Source: Primorskyibacter aestuariivivens | GTDB taxonomy: Bacteria; Pseudomonadota; Alphaproteobacteria; Rhodobacterales; Rhodobacteraceae | Reading direction: 5' to 3' | Length of the DNA stretch: 64,000 bases | Assembly (NCBI RefSeq): GCF_028023675.1 | Contig: NZ_JAQIOZ010000012.1 | Span: forward strand, 1-64,000 | Shown here: piece by piece, positions 26,638 through 36,740 of the stretch | Layout: each line of letters begins with the position of its first letter | Position numbering within the stretch: position 1 is the stretch's first letter | The notes under the pieces: model-generated | Told to the model about the DNA's origin: nothing | Database searches by the model: none | The model's input: only the letters and a program-made list of their open reading frames with translations | Made by a program: the position numbers and the translations under genes

Positions 26638-26656
26638 GTCAGTCGGGGTCCCGAGG

Positions 26657-28405
26657 TCAGCTGTCAAAGTCGTAGTCGTCGTCCCGGTAGAGGTCCCTGA
26701 CCGCAATCGCAGTTTCCTGCGCCTTGGATAGTGACCACCGGATGCGCGTCGCATACTCCATTGCCCGGTGAGTTAAAACGATCTGTTTCGTCGCGCGTGG
26801 TCTCAGCCGCCCGGATTCCAGATAAACCGAAGGTTCGAGCGACATTTCCGCCTCACCTTCGTGCCGGAAGACCCAGATTTCCCCGGATCGCAGAGCCAGT
26901 GATACCGCTGTGCCGCCCAGATCAATCTCGCAATCCACATCAGGGTGCAGGTGGAAGCGGATGTGAAACGGGACACCAGCAAGGCGCACCGCATCCATGG
27001 CCTTGTCAAATCGGCGCTTCTCCGTCGCTTTGAGAGCCAGCAGCATGTCCTCTCCCACCAATGCGCGGCCATCGAATGTCAGTTCCAGAATGCGCGCATG
27101 GGTCAGGCCATGGGTGCTGAGATAGCCATCATGCCCGCCCTCGAACAGCAGGCCGTCATTTGCATGGCTGATCTGGACCGGCACGTCCTGCGGCGCGTCT
27201 TCGAGCATTTCGCGCCGCGCCCCACCGATCAGCCCTTCTTTGCCCAGCCGTGCGCTGGAATAGCCCTCAAGCGCCAGCGTGGAATGCGACGGCGTCGCGC
27301 GTCCGGCCCGCCGCCAGTCTTCGCCAAAGGCCGCGCCGGAGCCGCAATTCACGATCAGCGGGCGTCTGCCCGAGGTCAGCTCAAACGCCAGTGTCGAGGC
27401 ATGCGCGTTGAACGACGCCATGCCGCGCGGCGGCGCGCTGGCATCCACGATGACTGATGTGCGCCCCGCCGAAAGGCGCGCAAACCCCATGGCCAGCCCA
27501 TCGGCCTGATTGCGGACACCCGATGCGGCCAGCGCCTGATCCAGCCGCCCGTCAAGCCCCCGCCCGCCACCGTGAAACCGTGCCAGCCCGCCATCCGCGT
27601 GGCGCAGCGCGCGCAAGGTGGGGGCAATCCGCTCGATGGCCTGCTGGTGGAGATCGTCCACGCTGTTTTTCGTTTCCTCCAGCGCGGCGGCCGCCCAGGT
27701 CAAAAGTGTGAAAACCTCCAGCAACTCTTCGGGGTTTCGCGTCGGAATGCCGCCCTGCTCATCGATCTGGCGGGCGCATTCGCGGGCCAGCGCGCTTTTG
27801 GCGGGTCCGACGAACTGTTCCATCCCGCTGAGCGAGATCCCGGCATAGAGCAGGCCGGTCAGTGCCTCAAAACGGGGCAGTCCCGGCGCAGCCTTGGGCC
27901 AGCGGCGACCAAGAAACAGGGTTTGGTGCGCGAGGGACTTGTAGAACGCCTCGGATTCGGCGGCTTCCCGCCCCATCAACAGAAACAGCGCGTGATGTGT
28001 CCATCGGATCAATCGCCGCCCGGCCAGATCCGGGGTCCAACCTGGGCCGCTGCCATTGTCATAGCGCTCGATCCAGCCCCAAAGCCATTTCTGCGCCACC
28101 GCGCGCGCATTGGCATCGCCGACTGCCGCAAGATCGTCGAGCCAGCCAAAACCGTGGATCTGTTCGACAAAGGCCGCATCGGGCGCGGGCAAGTCCCAGA
28201 TCATGGCATCGTTCGCCTCGATCAGGTGACCGGCAAACATGAGGTTGCCCGCAATAAGCTGTCGGCCCCGGTTGAAGGATCCGATAGTGCGCGGTTCGGG
28301 TTGCGAGACGAAGCCGGTAGCGGCGCGCGCGCGTGACGTCAGCCGCGCGTGAACACGGTGCATCAGGCGCGTATACCGCGCTGACCAGCTTTCGTTTCCG
28401 GACAT
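26657..28405 (-). CDS. Heparinase II/III family protein
   Basis: This 582-residue protein has an N-terminal alpha/alpha toroid and a C-terminal heparinase II/III beta-domain (about 320-560), including [19 protein letters not shown] and [12 protein letters not shown]. There is no obvious signal peptide. Members between rsmB and purH in alphaproteobacteria have no established substrate; polysaccharide lyase activity is a family inference, and a cell-wall or exopolysaccharide substrate is possible. Confidence 0.88.
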   Translation of the reverse strand: MSGNESWSARYTRLMHRVHARLTSRARAATGFVSQPEPRTIGSFNRGRQLIAGNLMFAGHLIEANDAMIWDLPAPDAAFVEQIHGFGWLDDLAAVGDANARAVAQKWLWGWIERYDNGSGPGWTPDLAGRRLIRWTHHALFLLMGREAAESEAFYKSLAHQTLFLGRRWPKAAPGLPRFEALTGLLYAGISLSGMEQFVGPAKSALARECARQIDEQGGIPTRNPEELLEVFTLLTWAAAALEETKNSVDDLHQQAIERIAPTLRALRHADGGLARFHGGGRGLDGRLDQALAASGVRNQADGLAMGFARLSAGRTSVIVDASAPPRGMASFNAHASTLAFELTSGRRPLIVNCGSGAAFGEDWRRAGRATPSHSTLALEGYSSARLGKEGLIGGARREMLEDAPQDVPVQISHANDGLLFEGGHDGYLSTHGLTHARILELTFDGRALVGEDMLLALKATEKRRFDKAMDAVRLAGVPFHIRFHLHPDVDCEIDLGGTAVSLALRSGEIWVFRHEGEAEMSLEPSVYLESGRLRPRATKQIVLTHRAMEYATRIRWSLSKAQETAIAVRDLYRDDDYDFDS

Positions 28406-28514
28406 CTGCTCTGCCTCATCCGCACTTTGGTGCGTTTCTTGAGGCGATCTTACCCTTTGCCAAGCCCAAAGTCACCTTTGAAACGCTTTGTGCAGGGGGA
28501 TGGCGATGAGCGGC

Positions 28515-29783
28515 TCAGCCCTTTTGCAGGCAGCACATGTAAAACCCGTCCATACCGCCGCGATCGGCCCAGAAATCGGGGCGCAGGCGCAGCCCTCCCT
28601 CGTCGCTGTGCCAGACCGGCTCGACACCGGGCAATGCGAACGCGTCAGGCAGGGCGCGCAAATCGGAATGGCGGGCCAGCGCTTCTTCGATCTGGCATTC
28701 GCCTTCATCGGGGATCAGCGAACAGGTGCAGTAGATCAACCGCCCGCCGGGTTTCAGCAGGCTCAGCGCGTGATCGAGCATCGCCGATTGCAGGCCGATC
28801 AATTCGCCGATTTCAGCCCCGTCACGGGCAAGCGGCAGGTCGGGATGCCTGCGGATTGTGCCGGTGGCCGAACAAGGCGCGTCAAGCACGATGGCGTCAA
28901 ACGGCCCGCCCGTATAGGTCAGCGCATCCTCGGCGACGATTTCGGCGTTCAACCCTGTGCGGGTGAGATTCTCGCGGAGCCTTTCAAGCCGGGATGCCGA
29001 CAGGTCGAGCGCGGTAACATTCGCCCCGGCCGCAGCCAGTTGCAGCGTCTTGCCCCCCGGCGCGGCGCACATGTCCAGCACGTTCAGGCCCGCGACGTCA
29101 CCCAGCCCGCGCACCGGCAGGGCCGCGGCTGCATCCTGTACCCACCATGCGCCGTCTTCATACCCGGCAAGCGCGCTGACCTGCCCGGCGTTACTCAGCC
29201 GCACGGAGCCGGTGGGCAACAGCGTGCCATCCAGTTTTTCGACCCATGGCGCCGCATCCGCCCTGACGGTCAGATCAACCGGCGCCCCGGCGAAATGCGC
29301 CGCTTCGATGGCCCCCAGAACATCCGCGCCATACGCGTCCCGCAGCGGTCCGCGCAGCCATTTCGGCAGGTGCGGCACGCGCAGTTCGCTCCATTTGGCG
29401 GGCCCTTCGCGCGACACCTTGCGCAGGACCGCGTTCACGAGGCCTGCGAAATGCCGCGTGCGTTTTCCGCGTTGCACGGTGTTGACGGCCTCGTTCACCA
29501 CGCCATGCGCGTCGCCCCCCATGCATAGCTCCACCGTCGCCAGCCGCAGAAGGTTGTGCACCGCGGGCGGCGGCATCTTGCGCAGGAAGGGTTTGAGTAC
29601 ACGGTCGGCGCGTTCCAGCCCGCGCAGCGTGTCGGTTGCCAGGCGCTGGGCGCGGGCGCGGTCGGGCGGGGGCAGGCGCAGATGCCGCTTGTCGCCCAGC
29701 AATTCGGACAACAGCCGCTGTTCCTCGAGAACCTGTCCCAGCAGCCAAAGCGCCCCGTCGCGGGCGGTGGGAGTATCTGTCAT
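28515..29783 (-). CDS. rsmB: 16S rRNA (cytosine-5) methyltransferase, RsmB/NOP family
   Basis: This protein of about 422 residues has an N-terminal NusB-like domain and a C-terminal Rossmann methyltransferase domain. The two m5C-enzyme cysteines lie in DAPCSATG (motif IV) and CTCSLIPDEGE (motif VI). ATG 29783 (MTDTPTARDGALWLL) is preferred over a longer start. Divergent from the DUF1674 gene by about 80 bases. It heads the minus-strand group that continues to the M16 peptidases. Confidence 0.9.
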   Translation of the reverse strand: MTDTPTARDGALWLLGQVLEEQRLLSELLGDKRHLRLPPPDRARAQRLATDTLRGLERADRVLKPFLRKMPPPAVHNLLRLATVELCMGGDAHGVVNEAVNTVQRGKRTRHFAGLVNAVLRKVSREGPAKWSELRVPHLPKWLRGPLRDAYGADVLGAIEAAHFAGAPVDLTVRADAAPWVEKLDGTLLPTGSVRLSNAGQVSALAGYEDGAWWVQDAAAALPVRGLGDVAGLNVLDMCAAPGGKTLQLAAAGANVTALDLSASRLERLRENLTRTGLNAEIVAEDALTYTGGPFDAIVLDAPCSATGTIRRHPDLPLARDGAEIGELIGLQSAMLDHALSLLKPGGRLIYCTCSLIPDEGECQIEEALARHSDLRALPDAFALPGVEPVWHSDEGGLRLRPDFWADRGGMDGFYMCCLQKG

Positions 29784-29864
29784 GCCTGTCACCTGCGCCA
29801 ACGGGCCCGCTTGCCGGGACCCGAATTGGGCGTATATCAAGGCCATGACAAAGAGGAAAGCATC

Positions 29865-30089
29865 ATGACCGACGCGTCAGCCCCACAAGCCACGCCAACG
29901 CCCGAGACGGAAGAAGAACGCCGTGCCAGGCTGCCCGAGGTGGCGCGCCGCGCACTGGAAGAGGCGGACGCGCGCCGCGCTGCGGCGGCTGGTGATCCGG
30001 ACCTGCCGCCGGAACTGGGAGGGCGCGACGGGCCGGAGCCGGTGCGTTACGGCGATTGGGAAAAGAAGGGGTTGGCGATCGATTTTTGA
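29865..30089 (+). CDS. DUF1674 / SdhAF4-like protein
   Basis: This is a 74-residue protein. The C-terminal signature ELGGRDGPEPVRYGDWEKKG is that of the succinate dehydrogenase assembly factor 4 family, which in eukaryotes binds flavinylated SDHA. AAGAGGAAAG precedes ATG 29865. The N-terminal half is low-complexity and charged. A role in SDH flavoprotein maturation is inferred from family membership; no sdh genes are in the window. Confidence 0.85.
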   Translation: MTDASAPQATPTPETEEERRARLPEVARRALEEADARRAAAAGDPDLPPELGGRDGPEPVRYGDWEKKGLAIDF

Positions 30090-30264
30090 TGGCCAAACGG
30101 GCGTGCGTCAGCGCCTGTAACTTGCGTTTCAGATCGTGTTTCAGTCGCCGGTCAACGCTCCGCCTGCAATTCGGGGCGTTCCCCGCCATCTTTCGCACAT
30201 CCAAGGCACGAAAAGGCCGAATAGCTTTACCTTGGCGTGGCAGGGACCTTTCTCATTGCATATG

Positions 30265-30387
30265 TCACGGGCGCCGGCTGCGCCCCGTGACACTGTTGAC
30301 GCCACGCTGTTCCTCGCATCTGATGCAAGCGGGATGATGACAGGACAGGCGCTGTTCCAGGACGGCGGTGTTGAAGTGACTGGGTAG
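30265..30387 (+). pseudogene. C-terminal remnant of an SDR dehydrogenase
   Basis: The last 30 or so codons before the stop at 30387 read as the classical SDR tail (TLFLASDASGMMTGQALFQD followed by GG). Nothing upstream matches the Rossmann motif, the NAAG or the YxxxK catalytic part, so the gene has lost its 5' end. It sits immediately before dgoK-dgoA, where a sugar dehydrogenase would fit the pathway. The region 30090-30264 shows no recognisable coding. Confidence 0.7.
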
Positions 30388-30391
30388 AGGC

Positions 30392-31300
30392 ATGAACACG
30401 GCTTGGATCGCAGTAGATTGGGGCACGTCGAAACTGCGCGCCTGGGTCATGGGGACAGATGGGCGTGAAATCGCGGCGCTGTCCTCGGATCAGGGTATGG
30501 GGCAACTGGCCCCCGAGGTGTTTGAACCGACACTCGTGGAGTTGCTTGCTCCGTATCTCAGCGCGGATAAACGCGCGCCCGTTATCGCCTGCGGCATGGT
30601 GGGTGCGCGTCAGGGCTGGGCCGAAGCGCCCTATGCGGCGGTGCCCTGTGCCCCGCCGGGTCTGTCCGAAGCCGTCCGTCCATCCACATCAGACTCAAGT
30701 CTTGCCGTGCATATCCTGCCGGGCGTCAAACAGGCCGATCCGCCGGATGTGATGCGCGGTGAGGAAACCCAGATCGCCGGTTTCCTGGCTCAGCAACCCG
30801 ATTTCGACGGCATCCTGTGCCTGCCCGGGACGCACACGAAATGGGTGCAGATCAGCGCCGGTGAAATCGTCAGTTTTCGCACGGTGATGACCGGAGAGCT
30901 TTTTGCGCTCCTGTCTCAAAAGTCTGTCTTGCGCCATTCTGTCAGCGGCGAGGGCTGGGACGACAGCGCGTTTGAGGCGGCGATCAATGATGCCATGACA
31001 TCGCCGCAGCATTTGACTGCGCGGCTCTTTGCGTTGCGGGCGGGCGCGCTCTTGGACGGGCTGTCACCGGATACCGCGCGGGCGCGCCTGTCCGGTTATT
31101 TGCTGGGTCTGGAACTGGCCGGAACGCGCCCTTACTGGCTTGGCCAACAGGTGGCGATCATTGGGGCTGGTGGGCTTGCCCAACGATATGAAGCTGCGTT
31201 GACCATCGTGGGGGCCATGGTGCAGGTCACGGATGGCGCGGGGCTGACCCTTGCGGGATTGACCCGCGCCTATGCTGAATTGCAAGGACAGGACAGATGA
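30392..31300 (+). CDS. dgoK: 2-dehydro-3-deoxygalactonokinase
   Basis: This 302-residue DgoK-family sugar kinase phosphorylates 2-keto-3-deoxy-galactonate with ATP in the De Ley-Doudoroff pathway. Family segments include AVDWGTSKLRAWVM at the start, ACGMVGARQGW near residue 69 and LCLPGTHTKWV near 143. The stop overlaps the start of dgoA (ATGA). A broken SDR lies just upstream; no galactonate dehydratase is visible. Confidence 0.93.
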   Translation: MNTAWIAVDWGTSKLRAWVMGTDGREIAALSSDQGMGQLAPEVFEPTLVELLAPYLSADKRAPVIACGMVGARQGWAEAPYAAVPCAPPGLSEAVRPSTSDSSLAVHILPGVKQADPPDVMRGEETQIAGFLAQQPDFDGILCLPGTHTKWVQISAGEIVSFRTVMTGELFALLSQKSVLRHSVSGEGWDDSAFEAAINDAMTSPQHLTARLFALRAGALLDGLSPDTARARLSGYLLGLELAGTRPYWLGQQVAIIGAGGLAQRYEAALTIVGAMVQVTDGAGLTLAGLTRAYAELQGQDR

Positions 31301-31905
31301 GCCGGGAAATCATTGCCATTTTGCGGGGTGTAACACCGGATGAGGTGACAGAAATCGGAGCAGCCCTGATCGAGGCAGGCATCGACCGGATCGAGGTGCC
31401 GCTGAACTCACCACGCCCGCTGGAGTCGATTGGCCACCTCGCAGAGGCCTTTGGCGGCAATGCCATGATTGGTGCGGGTACGGTACTCAGCCTTGATCAA
31501 GTACAAGCGGTGGCGAGTGTTGGAGGCCGCATGATCGTATCGCCGGACTGCAATCCGGCTGTGATCGACGCCACCAAAGAATTGGGCCTGCTGTCTTATC
31601 CCGGCGTCGCAACGCCCAGTGAATGTTTCACGGCCCTGCGTCACGGGGCGGATGGGCTGAAGCTGTTCCCTTCATTCCTGATCGGACCTGAAGGGGTGAG
31701 GGCCATTGCGGCGGTATTGCCGCCCGGGACCCGGACTTATGCTGTGGGCGGCGTCGGACCCGAAAATTTTGCCGAATGGGCGGCAGCGGGCGTGACCGGT
31801 TTCGGCATCGGAACCAGCCTTTTTAAACCGGGCCTGTCCGCAAAGGACGTGCAAGCCCGGGCGGGCGTGATCGTGGCTGCCTATGATACGGCGATGACAG
31901 GATAA
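31297..31905 (+). CDS. dgoA: 2-dehydro-3-deoxy-6-phosphogalactonate aldolase
   Basis: This 202-residue class I KDPG/KDPGal-type aldolase gives pyruvate and glyceraldehyde 3-phosphate. The Schiff-base lysine is in ADGLKLFPS, and the N-terminal RIEVPLNSPRP and SPDCNPAVI are conserved. Overlap with dgoK supports the galactonate rather than the gluconate branch. It ends 22 bases from the convergent dapB. Confidence 0.93.
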   Translation: MSREIIAILRGVTPDEVTEIGAALIEAGIDRIEVPLNSPRPLESIGHLAEAFGGNAMIGAGTVLSLDQVQAVASVGGRMIVSPDCNPAVIDATKELGLLSYPGVATPSECFTALRHGADGLKLFPSFLIGPEGVRAIAAVLPPGTRTYAVGGVGPENFAEWAAAGVTGFGIGTSLFKPGLSAKDVQARAGVIVAAYDTAMTG

Positions 31906-31926
31906 GACACCTTTCGAGCTGCCGCG

Positions 31927-32745
31927 CTAATCGGCGAGCCCCAGCACGTCGATCATGTCATATTCGCCGGGGCCCTGATCCAGCCCCCAAAGCGCAGCCT
32001 TGAGCGCGCCGCGGGCAAAGACCGAGCGGTCGCTGGCCACATGGCGCAGGGTGATGCGCTCGCCCGTGGCGGCAAACATCACGTCATGTTCGCCCACGAT
32101 GTCGCCGCCGCGAATGACGGAAAAGCCGATATCGCCGCGTTTGCGAGCGCCTGTGATGCCGTCGCGCGCGCGGTCCTCGACCGCCTGCAGCGACACGCCG
32201 CGCCCTTTGGCCGCCGCTTCGCCCAGCATCAGCGCCGTGCCAGACGGCGCGTCAACCTTGCGGTTGTGATGCGCCTCGATCACCTCGATGTCGTAATCGT
32301 CATCCAGCGCCTTTGCGACTTTCTCGACCAGCCGGGTCAACAGGTTCACGCCCAGCGACATGTTGCCGGCCCGGACCACGACCGCATGGCGCGCCGCGGC
32401 CTGGATCTTGGCAAGGTGCTGTTCTTCCATGCCGGTGGTGCCGATCACATGCACCATGCGCGCCTGTGCCGCCAGATGGGCGAAACCCACCGTAGCCTCC
32501 GGAGCAGTAAAGTCGATCACCACCTGCGCATTGGCAAAGACCTCCAACGGATCGTCGCTGACCGTCACGCCAAGCGCCGCACCGCCCATACATTCGCCCA
32601 CATCACGACCGACCCAGTTATGACCTTCGCGCTCGATCGCGCCGACAAGCTGCACCTTGTCATGCTCAAGAACCGTGCGGATCAGCATTTGGCCCATGCG
32701 GCCCGAGGCGCCGGTGATCACGATACCGGGAAGAGGTGCGCTCAT
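31927..32745 (-). CDS. dapB: 4-hydroxy-tetrahydrodipicolinate reductase
   Basis: This 272-residue NAD(P)H enzyme works in lysine/diaminopimelate synthesis. It has the Rossmann motif [10 protein letters not shown] near the start, IDFTAPEA and the catalytic [19 protein letters not shown] 32745 has AAAGGAG at good spacing; a longer frame upstream is not conserved. Divergent from rbfA by 84 bases. Confidence 0.96.
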   Translation of the reverse strand: MSAPLPGIVITGASGRMGQMLIRTVLEHDKVQLVGAIEREGHNWVGRDVGECMGGAALGVTVSDDPLEVFANAQVVIDFTAPEATVGFAHLAAQARMVHVIGTTGMEEQHLAKIQAAARHAVVVRAGNMSLGVNLLTRLVEKVAKALDDDYDIEVIEAHHNRKVDAPSGTALMLGEAAAKGRGVSLQAVEDRARDGITGARKRGDIGFSVIRGGDIVGEHDVMFAATGERITLRHVASDRSVFARGALKAALWGLDQGPGEYDMIDVLGLAD

Positions 32746-32829
32746 TTTCTTGTCTCCTTTGACCCTGGTCCTCCAATAACCCGGCGCGCGCCGCTTGGCA
32801 AAGCCCGTCATAGGGCTTAAGTCGCCACC

Positions 32830-33225
32830 ATGGCCAAGAACAGATTCCATGACGGCGACGGCCCGTCCCAACGCCAGCTGCGCGTCGGAGAGTTGATCCG
32901 CCGCACCCTGAGCGACGTGTTGATGCGCGGTGATATCCACGATCCTGACCTCAACCGCATGTCCATCACCGTGGGAGAGGTGCGCACTTCCCCCGACCTC
33001 AAGGTGGCAACGGTCTATGTCTGTCCGCTGGGCGGGCAGGGGCAGGACGAGGTGATCGGGCTTCTGGCGCGCAACAAATCCGAACTCCGCCGCGCCGTCA
33101 GCAAGCAATTGACGCTGAAATTCGCGCCCGATCTGAGGTTCCGCATCGACGAGACTTTCGACCGGATGGACGAAACGCGGCGCATGTTCGCGCAGGAGAC
33201 CGTGCGGCGCGACGTGGAAGAGTGA
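32830..33225 (+). CDS. rbfA: Ribosome-binding factor A
   Basis: This 131-residue KH-like small-subunit maturation factor has [20 protein letters not shown] at the start and a conserved C-terminal [12 protein letters not shown]. It begins a plus-strand run with a DUF2233 gene (overlapping TGATG) and truB, consistent with the usual rbfA-truB linkage. Confidence 0.95.
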   Translation: MAKNRFHDGDGPSQRQLRVGELIRRTLSDVLMRGDIHDPDLNRMSITVGEVRTSPDLKVATVYVCPLGGQGQDEVIGLLARNKSELRRAVSKQLTLKFAPDLRFRIDETFDRMDETRRMFAQETVRRDVEE

Positions 33226-33965
33226 TGCGCATCCTGCTTGCCGCGCTGTTGCTGACCCTTGCCGCGGCGCGGGCAGAGGCGGTGGAATGTCGCGACATCA
33301 CCTATCAGGGCAACCGTTACGCCATTTGCGAAGTCGCTCCCGCCGAGGAGACCCTGCGCCTCTTCCGCGCAGCGCCGGATGGCACGCCCTATGGGCATTT
33401 CTCGATTCTGGACGAGGCATTGCGCGCCAGAGGTGAGGCATTGGCCTTTGCCACCAATGGCGGCATGTATCACGAAAACCGCAGCCCCGTGGGCCACTAT
33501 ATCGAAGACGGCGCCGAACAGATGCGGGTTATCGCCAGCGACGGGCCGGGCAATTTCGGGCTCTTGCCGAACGGGGTGTTCTGTATCGGCGAAGGATGGG
33601 CGCAGGTGTATGAGACGGGCGTTTACCTGTCCCAGAACCCGGCCTGCCGATATGCCACGCAATCCGGGCCCATGCTGGTCATTGCCGGAGAGTTGCATCC
33701 CGATTTCCTGCCCGACAGTACGTCGCGCTATATCCGCAATGGTGTCGGGGCCAGCGCCGATGGCAGCCGTGTTGTCTTTGCCATCTCCAACAACACCGTG
33801 ACCTTTCACGAATTCGGCTCGCTTTTCCGCGACGCGCTGAACCTGCCGAATGCGCTGTTTCTGGATGGAAATGTCTCGCGGTTATATGCGCCCGGGATTG
33901 GCCGGGACGATCTGGGGTTTCCCATGGGACCGATTGTTGCGGTGACGGTGCCGCGCGCGAATTGA
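33225..33965 (+). CDS. Phosphodiester glycosidase family (NAGPA/DUF2233) exported protein
   Basis: This 246-residue protein has a signal peptide ([19 protein letters not shown]) and the family core: [30 protein letters not shown] and [11 protein letters not shown]. Homologous domains remove GlcNAc from phosphodiesters in eukaryotes; the bacterial substrate is unknown. ATG 33225 overlaps the rbfA stop; a GTG one codon earlier is less likely. Confidence 0.87.
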   Translation: MRILLAALLLTLAAARAEAVECRDITYQGNRYAICEVAPAEETLRLFRAAPDGTPYGHFSILDEALRARGEALAFATNGGMYHENRSPVGHYIEDGAEQMRVIASDGPGNFGLLPNGVFCIGEGWAQVYETGVYLSQNPACRYATQSGPMLVIAGELHPDFLPDSTSRYIRNGVGASADGSRVVFAISNNTVTFHEFGSLFRDALNLPNALFLDGNVSRLYAPGIGRDDLGFPMGPIVAVTVPRAN

Positions 33966-34019
33966 CAGCGCCGCAGGCTTTGGGTAGGTCGCCGCTCTCT
34001 GGATACATCGAGGATTGGC

Positions 34020-34928
34020 ATGGGACGCAGACGCAAGGGGCGTGACATTTCCGGGTGGCTTGTGATGGACAAGCCTGCGGGCCTGACCTCGACCGCCGTG
34101 GTGAACAAGGTGCGCTGGGCCTTTGACGCAAAGAAAGCGGGCCATGCTGGCACTCTGGACCCCGATGCGACCGGGCTTCTGGCCGTGGCGCTGGGCGAGG
34201 CGACCAAGACGGTGCCCTATGTGACCGACGCGCTCAAAGCCTATGAGTTTACCGTGCGCTGGGGGCAGGCGACAAATACCGACGATGCCGAGGGTGAGGT
34301 GATTGCCACGCGCGACACGCGCCCGTCCGAGGACGAGATCAAAGCCGCGCTGGGCCAGTTCGTCGGCGATATTCAACAGGTTCCGCCCAAGTTCTCGGCG
34401 GTCAAGATCGACGGTGAGCGCGCCTATAAATTGGCCCGCGATGGCGAAGATGTAGAGATTGAACCGCGCCCGCTCTGGGTCGAGGAATTGCTGCTGATTG
34501 ATGTGCCGGATATCGATCATGCCGTTTTTGAGATGACCTGTGGCAAGGGCGGGTATGTCCGGTCCATCGCGCGTGATCTTGGAGAGGCGTTGGGCTGTCT
34601 TGGCCACGTGGTTACGTTGCGCCGCCTGTGGTCCGGGCCGTTTGATCTGGAAGGTGCGGTCACGCTGGACCAGGTCGAGGCGCTGGCCAAATCGCCCGAG
34701 ATCGACGCGCTGCTGCGCCCCTTGGAAGAGGGGTTGCAGGATCTGCCGGAACTGCGCTGCTCGGAGATTGCGGCCACCCGTTTGCGCAATGGCAACGCGG
34801 CAGAGGTCATCGGCAGCGACGTGGAATTCGGCGACACGGCCTGGGTCAGCCACAATGGCGTGCCGGTGGCGGTGGGGGAGTATCGTGGCGGGACGCTTCA
34901 GCCCTCGCGCGTTTTCGTGCTGTCCTGA
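34020..34928 (+). CDS. truB: tRNA pseudouridine-55 synthase
   Basis: This 302-residue enzyme isomerises U55 in the tRNA T-loop. The catalytic aspartate lies in [12 protein letters not shown], with [11 protein letters not shown] upstream and the family's [16 protein letters not shown]. The C-terminal extension is typical of proteobacterial TruB. It follows rbfA and the DUF2233 gene in the same direction. Confidence 0.96.
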   Translation: MGRRRKGRDISGWLVMDKPAGLTSTAVVNKVRWAFDAKKAGHAGTLDPDATGLLAVALGEATKTVPYVTDALKAYEFTVRWGQATNTDDAEGEVIATRDTRPSEDEIKAALGQFVGDIQQVPPKFSAVKIDGERAYKLARDGEDVEIEPRPLWVEELLLIDVPDIDHAVFEMTCGKGGYVRSIARDLGEALGCLGHVVTLRRLWSGPFDLEGAVTLDQVEALAKSPEIDALLRPLEEGLQDLPELRCSEIAATRLRNGNAAEVIGSDVEFGDTAWVSHNGVPVAVGEYRGGTLQPSRVFVLS

Positions 34929-34931
34929 GCG

Positions 34932-35459
34932 ATGCTTGACGTCCGTTCGCATGATGATGGGGATTGCCGGTCCGAAGCCGTGTTTTCCGAGTGCGGGACC
35001 TATCGCTACCGGCTGACCCGTACATGGGACGCCAACCGTGGACGTCTGCTCTATATCATGCTCAACCCGTCCAAGGCGTGCGAAAGGAAAAACGACCCGA
35101 CCATCGCGCGCTGCCAGAAACGTGCTGAACTTTTGGGCTATGGCGGGTTGGATGTGGTGAACCTGTTTGCCTTTCGCGCGACAGATCCTGCGGACCTGCG
35201 TGCCGCCGTTGAGCCCGTCGGGCCGGAGAATGATGCGACGCTCATTCAAGCTTGCGGCGAGGCGGATTGCATACTTGCCGCATGGGGAGTGCATGGTCGC
35301 CATCAGGGGCGCGACCAAACGGTGATGTCTTTGCTGAATGGCGCAGGCCATTCATTGCATGTTCTGGGCCTGACCCGGCACGGCCTTCCCCGGCATCCGC
35401 TTTACGTGTCCTATGCCAATCGGCCGGAGCCGTGGTCACCAAGCGCGTTAACCAATTGA
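34932..35459 (+). CDS. DUF1643 family protein
   Basis: This 175-residue protein has family blocks LLYIMLNPSKA, NDPTIARCQKRAELLGYGG and VVNLFAFRATDPADL. Function is unknown. Its ATG lies 3 bases after the truB stop, so it is probably in the same transcript. Confidence 0.85.
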   Translation: MLDVRSHDDGDCRSEAVFSECGTYRYRLTRTWDANRGRLLYIMLNPSKACERKNDPTIARCQKRAELLGYGGLDVVNLFAFRATDPADLRAAVEPVGPENDATLIQACGEADCILAAWGVHGRHQGRDQTVMSLLNGAGHSLHVLGLTRHGLPRHPLYVSYANRPEPWSPSALTN

Positions 35460-35524
35460 TCAGAAAGGATTTGCGTCGACGCGGCGATGCGCGCACCTTC
35501 AGGGTGGGTAAAAGGGTGTGAGAT

Positions 35525-36592
35525 ATGTTGTTGCTTGCTGGCTTGGTTGGATTGGCTGCCGTTGGCTCGGTCATGTGGATCGGGGATTTTGGGGATGCCC
35601 AGGATGAGAGCGGAGAGGGGAATGACCGCTTGGACGAAGAGACGGCTGTCGAGGGCATGATCGAACCCGATGCCGATCCCGGTGATGCTTACCCCGATCC
35701 TGATACGCCCGCGGATATGGTGCAGCCCGGTTCGGTCTCCGTGTCCGGAGACGAAGTGACTGGCAGCGATGGGAACGACACGCTGGCTGGAACCGATGCG
35801 GACAGTACAATTCGGGGTGGTGCAGGAAGCGACGCGATTGATGGGGCCGGCGGGGCGGACGATCTGTCCGGCGAGGATGGTGAGGACTGGATCTGGGCCG
35901 GAGACGGTGATGATCAGGTCTCCGGCGGAAACGATGACGACACGCTGCATGGCGAGGACGGCAACGACACGCTGAGCGGCGATGATGGCGACGACGAACT
36001 TTGGGGCCATGTTGGCAATGACCTGGTGATGGGCGGCGCGGGTGATGATGTCCTGCAGGACGGCACGGGGGCGGATACGCTTTGCGGGCAGGACGGGAAT
36101 GACGGTGTCCTGGGCGGTCACGATGACGACCTGTTGCAGGGCGGTATGGGCGCCGATTCGCTGTTTGGCGGTAGCGGTAATGACCTGTTGGATGGCACGG
36201 AACGAAATGCCCATGGGGTGGACGCGGACGAAGCGGATTACCTGAACGGCAATGACGGCGATGACACGATCCTTGCCGGGAACGGCGATATCGTGACCGG
36301 CGGACAGGGCGCGGATCAGATCGTCCTTTATGGCAATGGCGCGGAAACGGTGAGTTTGATCGATTTCACCGGCGGTGAAGATGAATTGCTGGTGGTGTTC
36401 GACAGCGTTCCGGCAAATGCGAATATCGCTTTGGTGCCTGATGAAAATGACCCTGACCTCACGCATATGGAAGTCGATGGTGAACGGGTTGCATCGATCC
36501 GGGGTGCCGATGATCTGAGCGAGGCGGATATTTCCCTCATCTCGGCGGCTGAGGCGGCAGTTTGGGAAGACGCCTTTCCACCAGCCGCGTGA
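35525..36592 (+). CDS. RTX-type calcium-binding repeat protein with N-terminal membrane anchor
   Basis: This 355-residue acidic protein begins with one hydrophobic segment (MLLLAGLVGLAAVGSVMWIG), then an Asp/Glu/Pro-rich linker, then about ten nonapeptide glycine-aspartate repeats of the GGxGxDxLx type between residues 80 and 270. A short C-terminal beta region follows. The repeats bind calcium and fold outside the cytoplasm. Unlike typical RTX exoproteins it starts with a membrane segment. No type I secretion genes are nearby. Confidence 0.85.
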   Translation: MLLLAGLVGLAAVGSVMWIGDFGDAQDESGEGNDRLDEETAVEGMIEPDADPGDAYPDPDTPADMVQPGSVSVSGDEVTGSDGNDTLAGTDADSTIRGGAGSDAIDGAGGADDLSGEDGEDWIWAGDGDDQVSGGNDDDTLHGEDGNDTLSGDDGDDELWGHVGNDLVMGGAGDDVLQDGTGADTLCGQDGNDGVLGGHDDDLLQGGMGADSLFGGSGNDLLDGTERNAHGVDADEADYLNGNDGDDTILAGNGDIVTGGQGADQIVLYGNGAETVSLIDFTGGEDELLVVFDSVPANANIALVPDENDPDLTHMEVDGERVASIRGADDLSEADISLISAAEAAVWEDAFPPAA

Positions 36593-36740
36593 ACCGGCGC
36601 AGACAGGTCTTTTCTTTTTCAGGATTCTCTTCTATACGCGCGCATCCGTTGCGAGTGACATTGCAATGGGTTTTCTCCACGGGCCTTGCTGGACGACATC
36701 CCGGCTTGCGCCATAACCCTTAATCCGAAAGGAGACCCCG

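Noticed and set aside
35411-36466. Long open frame antisense to the RTX-repeat gene
   Set aside because: Its repetitive Ile/Val/Ala-rich translation is what the GGxGxD codon repeats give in reverse; the plus-strand frame has the known repeat family.
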